This document shows, piece after piece, positions 11,401 to 21,639 of a stretch of DNA of 64,000 bases. Within the stretch, counting starts at the first letter, position 1, and each line of letters starts with the position of its first letter. The position numbers and the translations under genes are program-made. Source of the DNA: Dryomyza anilis (taxonomy: Eukaryota > Arthropoda > Insecta > Diptera > Dryomyzidae); assembly GCA_951804985.1 (NCBI GenBank), contig OX638134.1:84051679-84115678 (forward strand), written 5' to 3'. The notes below the pieces were generated by a model, which had not been told where the DNA came from, searched no databases, and was given only the letters and a program-made list of their open reading frames with translations.

Positions 11401-13163
11401 ATTTAAAGTCAACTTTAAAATTAGAGTCAGCTTTTTTGACAATTTTCACATAGAATGAAATGTCAAAAAGCTGATTTTAATTTTAAAGTCGACTTTAAAT
11501 TGTCTATGAATATGCGCCTATATTTTTAGGGATATAGTATAAAAACGTTAATCTCGACATAAATTTGTAAGATATACAAGAAATATAAAATCGAACATTT
11601 ATCGAAAAAAAAAATAGGAACTAAAACCCTTTGGATTATCAGTTCCGGATCTGGTTCCAATTTTTTTTAAATAGTGGGTGCGGTTCCGATATCGGTTTCA
11701 ACACAACAAATTATATGGGTTCCGGTTCCACACATTTTTAATAACAGTTCCGCTTTCAAAACTCGAATAAGTTGCGGTTTCTGCTTCTATCAAATTTTTA
11801 CAAAATCAAAATAAGGATTTTGTTGATTTTTTTTTCTTGTTTTCAATTAACTCCATTTTTAAATTTTATATGATGTAACCTATATGTTCAATTTGATAGA
11901 ATGAGACTTTTTTTTTAAATATTCCCAGAACCGAACTACGTTATTGCATATTTTTTGTACTTGGGTATTCGAAAAGTCTCAAAATGATCCAATTTGACAA
12001 AAAAATATCCAATGATGCATATTCTAGTTAAACTTTAAAGTGATCAATATGCACAATGATTTCCTTTTTCCTCTATAAGAGTCCTATATATAAAAAAAAA
12101 TATAAATTAATATTTTATATGTATTTTATATGCATAAGAATATACCATACCATTCCAATCCATATCATGGTAATTCGACTAAGACATTTTTCAATGTTAT
12201 TTCATTTTTGAATTCTTTATATCCGGTCAAATTTTAGTGCGGATCGGTCGATCCTATCACACATTATAACCACAAATGTTCTTATTATAAATTAACAATT
12301 TTAAAACGTACAATCCATATTGGACTTAGTATACTTCGTTGGAAGTTTTTAAATGTTATAATTTCCGTGTGGTATTTATTGTAGGCTCAAAAAACACTCT
12401 TTTTTGTATTTATAATTATTTTATTTATTCCCTATGTATAGTAACCAATTTTTGGAGGGTCGATATCATTTATATTTTTCTTTATAATTTTTCGTAAAAA
12501 TATTGAGTCATTTTTTTCGGCCGGGAATATTCCAAAATTAATGTATGAATACATAATCCGAATAAATAAAAATGAAAATGAATTAATTGGTATACGCGGA
12601 TGTATTTTCTGGAACTCTCTCTTAAAAATTAATGTATTTTTCAAAAAAAAATTCACCACAAACACACTACATTCAAAAATAAATTTGTTTTTGTTTAATT
12701 TTTATATTTGTTTTTTTTTTCTTTTCCTTTTAAGATTCTGTTCTTCACTCTGCTCGCCCTGGCCGCTGCTGCACCCAATGAGCTGGGCTTTCATCCGTTC
12801 TATAGATCCGCCCTTGTCGCTGAGCCCACACACGTGCAGGTGCACGAGCCGACACTCGCCAAAGTGGGCGATATCGTTGAGAGCGTACCGACGGCCGTCT
12901 CCCATCAGAGTTCAACAATTGTACACAGCAAGGCTCAACGCATAACGCCGATTGTAGCGCCCGCCGTGCGCTCATACAATGCACCCGCCTTGCGCACCTA
13001 CTCGGCGCCCATGTTGCACTCCTATTCATATTCGCCCTTAGGTCCGGCTCATGCCTTTGTGCAGGCACACGCACCGCTGCATTTGCGCTCATATGCTGCA
13101 CCCAGCTACACCGCCTATAGTTATCCATCCTACGCCGGCCACTTGTTCTATGGAGCACAATAA
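8417..13163 (+). CDS. Retinin-like secreted cuticle protein, large intron
   Basis: Two coding exons, join(8417..8428, 12735..13163), give 146 residues. Exon 1 encodes only MFKL and is followed by a GTATGT donor; a T-rich tract and TTTTAAG acceptor precede exon 2. Residues 1-18 form a signal peptide ([17 protein letters not shown]). Residues 41-85 are a full retinin-like domain (HEPTLAKVGDIVE, VPTAVSHQSSTIVH, TPIVAPAVR); the rest is rich in Ala, Ser, Tyr and Pro. Retinin-like proteins are extracellular and are associated with insect cuticle and the corneal lens, so a structural role is inferred. The 4306-bp intron is unusual for this cluster and holds a SINE, a palindrome, a mariner relic and a MITE. 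A polyadenylation signal AATAAA lies at 13235-13240. The in-frame ATG at 12708 lies in the acceptor tract and is rejected as a start because exon 1 supplies the same start as the paralogs. Confidence 0.88.
9365..9667 (+). mobile_element. tRNA-derived SINE (family 1) with 9-bp target duplication
   Basis: The 5' part resembles a tRNA: an A-box-like TTAGCTCAGTGG followed by a B-box-like TGTTCAAGTCT. A 3' body follows, containing TGGTGAGAGAGCTCGGCC, and a short ATT tail. It is flanked by perfect direct repeats AGTAGTGTA (9356-9364 and 9668-9676), which shows retroposition. Other copies are at 27596-27931 and 54138-55727. It lies inside the large intron of the retinin-like gene. Confidence 0.85.
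9936..10216. repeat. Near-perfect 281-bp palindrome
   Basis: Two arms of about 139 bp are almost perfect reverse complements around G10076, leaving a 3-base AGA spacer. An extra copy of the arm end (CATATCGAGCATTT) follows at about 10217-10230. It could be a foldback-type MITE or a hairpin formed during repair. A sequencing or assembly hairpin artefact is also possible because the arms are so similar. Confidence 0.85.
10348..11224 (+). pseudogene. Deleted Tc1/mariner transposon
   Basis: Inverted ends AGGACTGCGTCGAATAAAAT (from 10348) and its complement (ending 11224) are flanked by TA on both sides. Inside are transposase pieces in several frames. An HTH segment opens at 10504 (FKKIAKEVGANPKTISRVIN), a second HTH-like segment lies at about 10680-10910, and a piece around 10935 reads MDDETYV, the usual context of the first catalytic Asp. 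A C-terminal-like piece at about 11066-11175 (AKDLQDFKRKW) follows. Frameshifts and a large internal deletion remove the remaining catalytic region, so it is non-autonomous. Confidence 0.85.
11383..11518. mobile_element. Hairpin MITE, about 136 bp
   Basis: Arms beginning GGCGCATATTCATAGACAAT and ending with its complement pair along nearly the whole length around 11450. TAT flanks both ends, consistent with a TA or TAT target duplication. There is no coding capacity. Confidence 0.75.
11617..11775. repeat. GGTTCC-rich dispersed repeat
   Basis: One diverged unit of the repeat tandemly arrayed at 24.5-26.8 kb, recognised by GGTTCCGGTTCCACACATTT and flanking ACCCTTTGGA/GGTTCC words. A shorter piece is at 33008-33085. 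Confidence 0.55.
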
Positions 13164-13240
13164 AAAACACCACACACCACAACGCCCTCGCACGGACATC
13201 GTATAATCGAACTTTGAACTCTATACAAAATTTAAATAAA

Positions 13241-14080
13241 ATTCAAAATAAAAACAAAAAATTCTACGTCTAAATTTAGTTTGTGCTAAACTTAAAATGT
13301 GCCTTAATGCTATCTAAGTGTTGCATAATTAGATTTGAGCATCGACTCCCTCGGCTAATGAATATAAATGGACCTAACTGACTGCGTAAACTTAATGGTC
13401 TCACATTAAAATAACTACTAAAAATAGCAATGACGTCAGTGGCACTGTCTGCCCTGCCTGTTTTTCGCTTTTATTCAATTTTTACAGCGCATAATGTGGC
13501 TTTTGTTTTGACGAATGATTTAATTAAATTTGTGTCCTTACATTATGTTGTTATCGCAATGTTGCCTTTTGCAAATTGTGAAAATTCAAATATAATTTTT
13601 TATATTTGTTTTTATGTCGTCATTACTTCGACGAAACTCAGAGATGCTTTGTATCAAAAATAAATTAAATTAAAATATGAAAAATACATAAAAATCCCTT
13701 TCCACTTCAATAAATCGACAAAGAATGCCAAATGTCACGCAATTTTTCATACTTTTCTTATTAAAAACGTAGTATTTGATATCGAAATGATTTCTTCTAT
13801 ATGAAACTAGACCATTTTCCATTTTTATAATGTGTTAGTTTTTAATAATAAAAATATAATGAGATTTTAAATATCTGATATTCCTGAAGATGCAAAAATA
13901 TGTCTTTATTTAACTATTTAAGTATTTTGCATCCGTCTGATTTAAATATATTAATTGTGAACTACCCGAGTGAAATTTTATTAAATTTAGCCTTATTTCA
14001 CAGCCGTTCCTGATCATTATACGATAATGCATCCCTACCAAAGACAACCTGACAAAAGTCTTTTAATGGTCGACTAGGGT
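13241..14080. other. Intergenic, no gene seen
   Basis: AT-rich spacer after the polyadenylation signal of the 8.4-kb gene. The open frame at 13430-13663 has low-complexity composition and no features of a gene. Confidence 0.3.
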
Positions 14081-14149
14081 ATGTCAAAATTTAAATACAC
14101 GGAAGGCAACCTAATATATTCTTTGCTAAGAAATCTGTTTTGAAGCTTA

Positions 14150-14715
14150 TTATAGTTACACTCTGAAGAAAGCATCTCCGGTATGGAAAAGTATATATAT
14201 TCTTGATCAGCATGACCTCATGAGTCGATTTAGCGATGTCCGCCTGTCTGTCTGTCCTTCTGCCTGTTTGTCTGTCCGTCTATCCTTCTGTCTGTCTGTT
14301 GAAATCACGATTACGGAAAAAGTAGAAGAGCTAGAGCAATGAAACTTTAGATTTAGATTACTTATATATCTTAGCTGTCTGAACAAGAAAAAAAATTTAT
14401 CGATCTATGTTCAAATACCTCATATCAAATTTACATCTACAGATAAATTTTACTGTATACGTGCTTAGGTAAACTTTTTGGTCAAATATATATTGACATC
14501 ATGCTGAAATACATGAAAATAATGTTTTCCTGCGAAACGTGTTATGGTTCCCAAAAAAAAAAATCGAAATTCGGTACCAAATTGAATGGTAACCACACAT
14601 ATGTGTAGGGTATTTATAGTCGGCTTAGACCGACTATAATTTTGATAATCCTAACTATCATAATAACACCTATTTTAAAATTTCCCATGTGATCTAACCT
14701 TCCCAACTGGTTTTA
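14150..14715 (+). mobile_element. mini-me/DINE-1-like element with GTCY microsatellite
   Basis: Contains the conserved core CTTGATCAGCATGACCTC, GAGTCGATTTAGCGATGTCC and a run of GTCT/GTCC tetramers, then ends ATCTAACCTTCCCAACTGG. This layout (TA-rich tract, core, GTCY proto-microsatellite) matches what is known for dipteran mini-me/DINE-1 elements, which are Helitron-related. No coding capacity. Confidence 0.75.
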
Positions 14716-15009
14716 TATTTAAAAAAATATTTTTTTTTTCATACAATTATTTTTTTAAATTTTATGAAAAAACAAATATTATGTATTCATTATTTTTATA
14801 TGTTTTAAAAAATTCATTGTTGGTTCATTTTTTAAAATGTGTTTTTTCAATAAAAAAAAAGAATCGAAATTTATTTTGTTAGTCACAATTGTCATAATTT
14901 CGTATTCTGTCAATTTTATTTTCTATTTTTATAGACGCAAAAGTTTGAGACAATTGTCATTGGTAACAATTGTAATTAATCTAAATAAAATGTTTTTCTT
15001 GAAAAATAT

Positions 15010-16410
15010 ATAATTCTCCGCCACAACAACTTTTCTCAAAGTCAATTCTTTCTCAGACTGCGCTTCTCCGTATAATTCTTTCCAGTAGAAATCTTCCCCA
15101 TAAAATTCTTCCACATAGAACGCTTTCCCGTAGAATTCTTCCCGTAGAATTCATCCCGGTAAAATTGTTCCCGGTAGAATTCTTTCCCTAAGAATTCTTC
15201 CCCGTATAGTTTTTCCCAGTAGAAGTTTTAGGTGTGGTGAATTTTGGTGTGGTGAGTTTAAGTGTGGTGAGTTTTAGTGTGGTGAGTTTTAGTGTTGTGA
15301 ATTTTAGTGTGGTGAGTTTTAGTGTGGTTAATTATAGTGTGGTGGGTTTTAGTGTGGTGGGTTTTAGTGTGGTGGGTTTTAGTGTGGCGAGTTTTAGTGT
15401 GGTGAATTTTAGTGCGGTGAATTTTATTGTGGTAAGTTTTAGTGTGATGAATTTAAATGTGATGCATTTTATTGTGGTGAGTTTTAGTGTAGTGAATTTT
15501 AGTGTGGTGAGTTTTAGTGTGTTGAAATTAAGTGTGGTGAGTTTTTGTGTGGTGAGTTTTAGTGTGGTGAGTTATAGTGTGGTGAATTTTAGTGTGGTGA
15601 GTTTTAGTGTGGTGAATTTTAGTGTGGTGAGTTTTAATGTGGTAGAATTCTTTCCCTTAGAATTCTTCCCCGTATAGTTTTTCCCAGTAGAAGTTTTAGT
15701 ATGGTGATTTTTAAGGTGGTGAGTTTCGGTGTGGTGAGTTAAGGTGTGGTGAATTTTGGTGTGGTGAGTTTAAGTGTGGTGAGTTTTAGTGTTGTGAATT
15801 TTAGTGTGGTGAGTTTTAGTGTGGTGAATTATAGTGTGGTGGGTTTTAGTGTGGCCAGGTTAATTGTGGTGAATTTTATTGTGGTGAGTTTTAGTGTAGT
15901 GAATTTTAGTGTGGTGAGTTTTAGTGTGTTGAAATTAAGTGTGGTGAGTTTTAGTGTGGTAAGTTTTAGTGTGGTGAGTTTTAGTGTGGTGAGTTATAGT
16001 GTGGTGAATTTTAGTGTGGTGAGTTTTAGTGTGATGAGTTTTAGTGTGGTGAGTTTTAGTGTGGTAGAATTCTTTCCCTTAGAATTCTTCCCCGTATAGT
16101 TTTTCCTAGTAGAAGTTGTAGTTGTAGTATGGTGAGTTTTAGTGTAGTGAATTTTAGTGTGGTGAGTTTTAGTGTGGTGAATTTAAGTGTGGTGAATTTT
16201 TATGTGGTAAGTTTTAGAGTGGTGAGTTATAGTGTGGTGAATATTGGTGTGGTGAGTTTTAGTGTGATGAGTTTTAGTGTGGTGAGTTTTAGTGTGGTGA
16301 GTTTTAGTGTGGTGAGTTTTAGTGTGGTGAGTTTTAGTGTGGTGAATTTTAGTGTGGTCAATTTTATTGTGGTGAGTTTTAGTGTGTTGAGTTTTAGAGT
16401 GGTGATTTGG
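15010..16410. repeat. 15-bp minisatellite with higher-order structure
   Basis: Most of 15230-16400 consists of a 15-bp unit AGTGTGGTGAGTTTT and its AATTTT variant. Because the unit is a multiple of three and lacks stops in one frame, it reads open as (VVSFS)n over three blocks. Each block is preceded by a conserved stretch of CCCGTAGAATTCTT-type words (about 15128, 15650, 16070), giving a higher-order repeat of roughly 420-520 bp. Absence of a promoter, splice context or non-repeat domain argues against a protein. Confidence 0.85.
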
Positions 16411-16544
16411 TTTTCCTTTTCTTTTCTTTATTTTTTTATCCTTTAGTTTGGATTTTAGTTTTATGTGATTGCTTTTGTTTTGTGCTTTTGCTAATTTTTT
16501 TTTTGTATTTGAGTTTTTTTGTTTCATGTTTGTAGCTGGTGAAA

Positions 16545-16736
16545 GTGCCGAGTTATATCATATTGAAATTTTAGGTTATATGAGTGGTGCCACGCCTCTT
16601 TGTCCAATCCCGCCCATATATAGCCTATCATTCCTTCCAGATCATACCGCAACTGTGGTAAAAATTTCAAGAAAATCGGATCAGCCGTTTAGACGGAGAA
16701 GCGGAACAAATGTACAAACAGATTTATTATATTAAT
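16545..16736 (+). mobile_element. Possible 3' end of a retroelement
   Basis: The stretch carrying AAAATCGGATCAGCCGTTTA, then GTACAAACAGATTTATTATA and a short TA-rich end, resembles 3' tails of insect RTE-type non-LTR retrotransposons. No reverse transcriptase sequence is present, so the assignment is weak. Confidence 0.3.
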
Positions 16737-16739
16737 AGG

Positions 16740-17595
16740 ATGCTTGAACACATTTAAAAATCGAAATTTGTTTTTATTTAGTCGAATAAATTTATTTTTT
16801 TTTTAAATTTTTTAATTAATTATTATTTATATATTTTAATTTAACTGCTTATTGTTCAAAACTTTGAAGCATAAAATAATTCTTTATGTTTATAAAAAAA
16901 TCAATTATTTCATTATATAAAATAAGGCTTTAAAACTTAGTCACATAAGTATTATGTTATATTATTTTACCAAGAGTTCTGTTACGATTCCATTTCAAAA
17001 ACACGCATGCTTGATAATCATTGCTGTTATGGCAATTATTTAATAATCAGACATAAGAAAATCATCTGCCAACATTTTTATGTCACAGCTTCTGACTTTT
17101 TCATGTCTACATTTATTTTGTATAATTGCTTTAATTATTGAATAACAATAGATAATTGCATATAACATATATGTTAGAGTTATTTGCAAACATAATACTT
17201 GTTTGCATTTTAGTATTTAACAGACATAATCAATAAAGACAATTACTTCATGTGATATATAAAACTTAAAGATCAATTACATATTATATACCAAAACAGA
17301 ATGAATTGTATAGACCTAATTTACGGAAAAGGTAATATAATCATAACATCTGTCGACAAAAAGTTGTCATCTTTCGTACATAAAAAAATAAATAATTACG
17401 TTCAAGTATTTGCTTGTTTGTGTGATTGCTTCTTATGCAATTTATATATCTGTGCATTAGTAATTAATATTTTATTCAATAATAATCATATTACATTTTT
17501 TTGCTCTGCAAAAAACCATATGCATTTTAGCACTACACATCTGAAAAAAAGAGAATTCCAATAGAGAATTCTATTCGGTAGTTTAGAAGATATAT
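16740..17595. other. Intergenic, no gene seen
   Basis: AT-rich spacer. The open frame at 17301-17564 has no domain, signal peptide or splice context comparable with the neighbouring genes. Confidence 0.3.
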
Positions 17596-17599
17596 ACTA

Positions 17600-18080
17600 A
17601 ATAGTGGTCATTTCGGACGGGACAAAAATGGTAGTGCATGTCGAGGTTAAATATGGAAATTTCAAAAAGCCTGCAAAATTTTGCCTACAATTTTTTTTTT
17701 AATTATTTTAAAAAATATATGAAATCATGAGATTCCATTGTATATTTACACTTTCTTCCTAATTTTATAATTTTTGCATACTAAATCGCAAAATAACTCC
17801 GGACGGGACATTCCGGACTGGACAAAAAGTTCCGTATAGAAATTATCACTGCGATTTCTTGCGTGAAATATATTTTTTGAATTATTTAAGAACATAGACA
17901 ATTTAGTTTTTATTTATATATGTACACTTTGTTTCTAAAGTTTATAGTTATATCGTAATAAATCACAGAATAATTCCGGAAGTTCCGTATAAAAATTTGA
18001 CTACAATTTTTGCTAAAAATAATTTTAACAATATTAGTAATCATTATTACTAAATGAAAAGTCGAATTTCCGGATGTTTT
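17600..18080 (+). repeat. CGGACGGGAC dispersed repeat, copy 1
   Basis: Carries CGGACGGGACA words near 17617, 17800 and 17816 and ends near AATGAAAAGTCGAATTTCCGG. An inverted copy occupies 21640-22800. It is probably an unclassified DNA element; no coding sequence is seen. Confidence 0.5.
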
Positions 18081-18239
18081 TTTAAGTTTTTAAAAGTTTT
18101 TTTACTACTTTAATGATTTTTTTTGATGTTTCTATACTGTGGTTTTACACTTTTGGTACACATAAAAAAAAAATATCATTTCCTGTAATCACTTTCTTAA
18201 ACAAACACTAAAGTGTTTGCAAGCTCATTTGTGTTTCTC

Positions 18240-18475
18240 ACAAATGATCAGTAGTGTTTCCCACAAATAATTGTAGTGCTTCCCACAAACACGAAAAGTG
18301 TTACCCACAAATACGAAAAGTGTTTCCCACATACACGAAAAGTGTTTCCCACAAACATGAAAAGTGTTACCCACAAATACGAAAAGTGTTTCCCACAAAC
18401 ACGAAAAGTGTTTCCCACAAACCCGAAAAGTGTTTCCCACAAACCCGAAAAGTGTTTCCCAGAAATATTTCAAAA
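18240..18475. repeat. 22-bp minisatellite, about ten units
   Basis: Unit close to CGAAAAGTGTTTCCCACAAA plus two bases, with TTTCCC/TTACCC alternation between units. Since 22 is not a multiple of three, all three frames on both strands read the same peptide words in rotation (KSVTHKYEKCFPHTRKVF). That explains the long overlapping open frames here, which are not genes. Confidence 0.85.
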
Positions 18476-18555
18476 TTTGGTAGTGTTTGCCAAAAAGACT
18501 TGAAGTGTTTCCGGCAAATAATTGTAGTGTTCGCCAAATTTATTCAATGCAAAAG

Positions 18556-18677
18556 GAAAGGTTTTTTTATTGCGGCAGCCACTCATTTACGCGACATGTC
18601 GAATAAAGCAGAATTCCAGGGCAGATTATTCGACAAGTCGCGTAAACGAGCGACTGCCGAAAATAAACCTTTTATTT
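18556..18677. repeat. Inverted repeat (hairpin)
   Basis: Arms carrying GCGGCAGCCACTCATTTACG and CGTAAACGAGCGACTGCCG pair around about 18617, with internal CGACATGTCGAATAA/TTATTCGACAAGTCG. Both arms end in AAAGGTTTTTTT/AAACCTTTT. This could be the ends of a small element inside the AGTGTTT-rich segment. Confidence 0.6.
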
Positions 18678-19353
18678 CGACTGATATTTATGGACACAAA
18701 GGAAACATTACAACACATCGATGCATTATGCCTGGGATCAGGTGTCTCATACATTGGACGCGTCTTAAAAAGTCGTCTAAATTGACTGGGTTTTCGTCAG
18801 ATGATTTGCACAGTGCTTCTGCAGTTATCTGCGGATGATGTGAAGACCGATTATGATGAATTGATGGCAGTGGCTATAGATGAAAATAATTATCTTCAGA
18901 TGTCGCACAATAAGAAAATGTTGCTTCTTATTCCACAAAAGAAGCTTATACACGTTTATTCGTGCAAGTGTTGCATGACACAGATAAGTTCAATTGTTCA
19001 AGTGATGCATTTTTAATCAGAAGCTGTACGACTTTTGGGGCAAACACTTACAATGTAGCATTTTTTCCGAGAAGCTATTAGTATTTAGGGCAAACACTTT
19101 TAAAATAGCTTGCGTTCTGGGAAACACTAAGTGTTTGCCCCAAAGAATGTCTTGTATTTATTACTATTCTTAAACACTTTCATTATTTACTGGTAACAAA
19201 TGAGTGTTTGGGAGTAATAATTGAAGTGACTTTTATAAAGTGTTCTTGGGAAACATTTTAAATGTTTTTAAGAAATTAGATATTATTGTGTACAAACACT
19301 AGAATTGTGTAATTGTTTGCAATAAACCATTATTATTAATGACTAACAATAAG

Positions 19354-19595
19354 TAAAGGGTTTTTCAATAAGAGCGCTATAAAAGTTTTTTTCAAGGGTT
19401 TTTCAACAGGGACGCTACAAAAGTAGAGCGACAGGGACAGCAAATGACGCCATATTTCTTGCCGCTCTTTTGACATTTCTCTTCAGTAAGGTTTGCCATT
19501 TCAAGATGAAAAGATATACGAGCCAACACCGAGTCGAAGTTATTAAAATTTACTACCGAAATTCGAATTCGAAAATTCCCATATGTGGAAGGTGC
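19354..19595 (+). mobile_element. 5' end of DNA transposon with HTH start codons
   Basis: Starts TAAAGGGTTTTTCAATAAG, as at 6490 and 29027. An ATG at 19505 opens MKRYTSQHRVEVIKIYYRN, typical of the helix-turn-helix region (DUF4817-like) of some insect transposases, and breaks off after about 22 codons. Only the terminal repeat and first codons are present. Confidence 0.6.
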
Positions 19596-19608
19596 CATTA
19601 GGAATTCC

Positions 19609-19653
<45 letters not shown>
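19609..19653. repeat. (TATC)n microsatellite
   Basis: About eleven perfect TATC tetranucleotide copies directly after the truncated transposon end. Confidence 0.95.
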
Positions 19654-19659
19654 TTGAAA

Positions 19660-20065
19660 ATGTAAGTGAAAATGGTAAACCCACATGTTTTCCACTGATT
19701 TTTTTGGTAATTTAAATTTATTTAATATGTTTATTTTGTGAGAGATAGCCTCTGATTGATCGCAGCCCTTTGGTTTTTAAATTATTATACTTTTTATAAC
19801 TCTTTCATTTAATGTTTCTCATTATTTTGCGAACGCTTTGAGTGATTTGTTTTATGTGGTTAAATTAAACTTAATACCTAATCATGTTATTATTGAAATC
19901 CGTTTAATTTCCAGAAAGTATTCGCTTTACTGAAGCATTCAAAATGAAATTCGAAACATTGCATTAATTAGCGCTAATACGATATCAATGCCCTGGACCG
20001 CGACGAGACTTTTCTATCATTAATATAAACTATATTTCTAACTAATGTGTTCTATATAGAGAATT
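19660..20065. other. Upstream region of the 20.2-kb gene
   Basis: Non-coding, AT-rich, becoming more complex toward the promoter at 20071. Probably holds cis-regulatory sequence of the Ser-rich retinin-like gene. No individual sites are called. Confidence 0.3.
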
Positions 20066-20070
20066 CGAAC

Positions 20071-20106
20071 TATATAAGCGGTATTCGCATCAGAAAAAAG
20101 CAACAG
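20071..20106 (+). promoter_or_regulatory. TATA box and probable start site
   Basis: TATATAAG at 20071-20078. A CAGTGA start-site candidate lies about 34 bp on, near 20105; a TCAGAA at 20090 is nearer and less well spaced. Confidence 0.65.
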
Positions 20107-20192
20107 TGAGACTTTAGTGTTCCACGCGCAATATTCTATTCAAATTTGTATTTCCTTTGAGAAGGTTTTGAAAGATTGTCTAAACTACGACA

Positions 20193-20927
20193 ATGTTCAA
20201 ACTAGTAGGTGTTTTGGAACTTTATTATATTCAAAATTTAAATTTTATTTTAATTTTTTTTCAGTTTCCCATCATTTGTAGTCTGCTTGTTGTGAGCATT
20301 ACCGCTTTTCCCAATGTGCAGTTGCTAGTTCCTGAAAACAGTTATGCCATCGTGTCCAGCGGTAAATCTTCGGGACGTATTGCTTCCCTGGGTTCTTCAT
20401 CGTTATCCAATGCTGTAGATGATGATAATGCTGGTGCTGCTGGAGAAGCAGCCGGCAATGGCAATGCAGGCGGTGCATACGGTGATGCATCACAATCGTC
20501 TGGTGGTGGTGCCTCTGCATCATCTTCATCGGGTGCATCATCATCCTCATCATCTTCTGTTCGTTCTTCTGGACTTAGTTCCTCTTCCCGTTCCTATGGT
20601 CATGGCTTGTCCATTCAACATCATGTACTGCCTGCCGAAACTTTACCGTTGCCGCTTACTATACACGCACGTCCTGGTCTACGCACCGTTATAGCACCCG
20701 AAACTATTACCATACATCAACCCACGGTTGCCAAAATCGGTGAAGTCGTCCAGAAGATACCGACCGCTGTGTCACATCAGAGTCAGTCTATCGTGCATAA
20801 GCATGCTCGTGTTGTGACGCCGATCGTAGCTCCAGCCGTACGTACGTTCACTTCGCAGTGGGTACGCGCCTATCATACACCCCTGATCTATGGCGCCGAC
20901 GGTTCTTTGGGCAAGTCCATTCATTGA
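20193..20927 (+). CDS. Ser/Gly-rich retinin-like secreted protein
   Basis: Two exons, join(20193..20204, 20265..20927), give 224 residues. Exon 1 encodes MFKL; the 60-bp intron has a GTAGGT donor and TTTTTTTTCAG acceptor. Residues 1-18 are a signal peptide (MFKLFPIICSLLVVSITA). Residues about 48-120 are a low-complexity Gly/Ala/Ser region with a run of Ser. Residues about 155-205 are a full retinin-like domain (HQPTVAKIGEVVQKIPTAVS, HQSQSIVH, TPIVAPAVRTF), very like the domain of the 8.4-kb gene. The length of the Ser-rich insert is the main difference from its relatives. The intron is a multiple of three and contains no stop, so an unspliced message would still read through with 20 extra residues; I prefer the spliced form because the paralogs share it. 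Polyadenylation signal AATAAA at 21093-21098. Role inferred: extracellular cuticle or lens component. Confidence 0.88.
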   Translation: MFKLVGVLELYYIQNLNFILIFFQFPIICSLLVVSITAFPNVQLLVPENSYAIVSSGKSSGRIASLGSSSLSNAVDDDNAGAAGEAAGNGNAGGAYGDASQSSGGGASASSSSGASSSSSSSVRSSGLSSSSRSYGHGLSIQHHVLPAETLPLPLTIHARPGLRTVIAPETITIHQPTVAKIGEVVQKIPTAVSHQSQSIVHKHARVVTPIVAPAVRTFTSQWVRAYHTPLIYGADGSLGKSIH

Positions 20928-21274
20928 ATTTCTTTTTGCCTCTCCATATACTGTGCGAGTTCTGCTGTTTCTGCTAATTATTCTGGATTACTATTAAACT
21001 CTATTATTTTGGTTGCAAAATTCTGATTTTCATGCACCTGAAAAAACCTGCCAATATTCTTTGATTTTGTTATTTTCTATTTAAGTTTTCGGAATAAAAA
21101 TTATTTCTTTTGTGATATTTGAAGTGGTTTTATTTGGCTTAATATATTAATGTAAAATTATTTGAAATATAATTCGAAATATAAATGAGAAAACAAATCT
21201 AACTAGGTTTAAACTTTGAATTCGTTCGATATTGAATTTCAAAACATTCCGATATGCTCCAACTTTGCTATTGC

Positions 21275-21500
21275 AAAATTCGATTTTTATACCTTATACT
21301 GAGAGTGAAAGGATACCAATTTTTATCAGCGTGACCTGCAGAGTCGAATTAGTGTTGTCTGTCTAGCTGTCTGTTGTATTCTCTTTTAGAGACAAACTAG
21401 AAGAGCAAGGTCAATGAAACTCCGATTTTAGATTACTTATACATCTACGCTAGCTGGTATTGAAAATGATCTGCGTGATCGGTCAATTGTTTATTATATT
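21275..21500 (+). mobile_element. Truncated mini-me/DINE-like fragment
   Basis: Shows a diverged start (TGAGAGTGAAAGGATA), a core ATCAGCGTGACCTGCAGAGT and a short GTCTGTCTAGCTGTCTGT remnant. The right half of the element is missing. Confidence 0.5.
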
Positions 21501-21639
21501 ACATCCAGAAAAACGACACCCACGACCGAAAAATTCAAAATGTTAAATTTTTTGAAATAACGGTGTATTTGGAATCTTAAGAAATGTAAAAATCAATTGC
21601 CTATTAATTCTAGAATATTTTGGACCTCTAATTAAAACT

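Larger units (their letters stand above)
18195..19330. repeat. AGTGTTT-rich composite repeat
   Basis: The whole segment is dense in AGTGTTT/AAACACT words in both orientations. It includes the 22-bp array at 18240-18475, a hairpin at 18556-18677 and a more coding-like stretch at about 18680-19015 (frame with SADDVKTDYDELMAVAIDEN) that I do not recognise. It may be one element with a captured fragment, but boundaries and target duplication are not clear. Confidence 0.45.

Noticed and set aside
15234..16446. Three long open frames of (VVSFS)n
   Set aside because: They follow from a 15-bp repeat without stops. There is no promoter, signal peptide, splice context or non-repetitive domain.
18254..18838. 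194-codon open frame (KSVSHKPEKCFPQTRKVF repeats)
   Set aside because: It is generated by a 22-bp minisatellite that yields the same peptide words in all frames; its 3' part crosses a hairpin.
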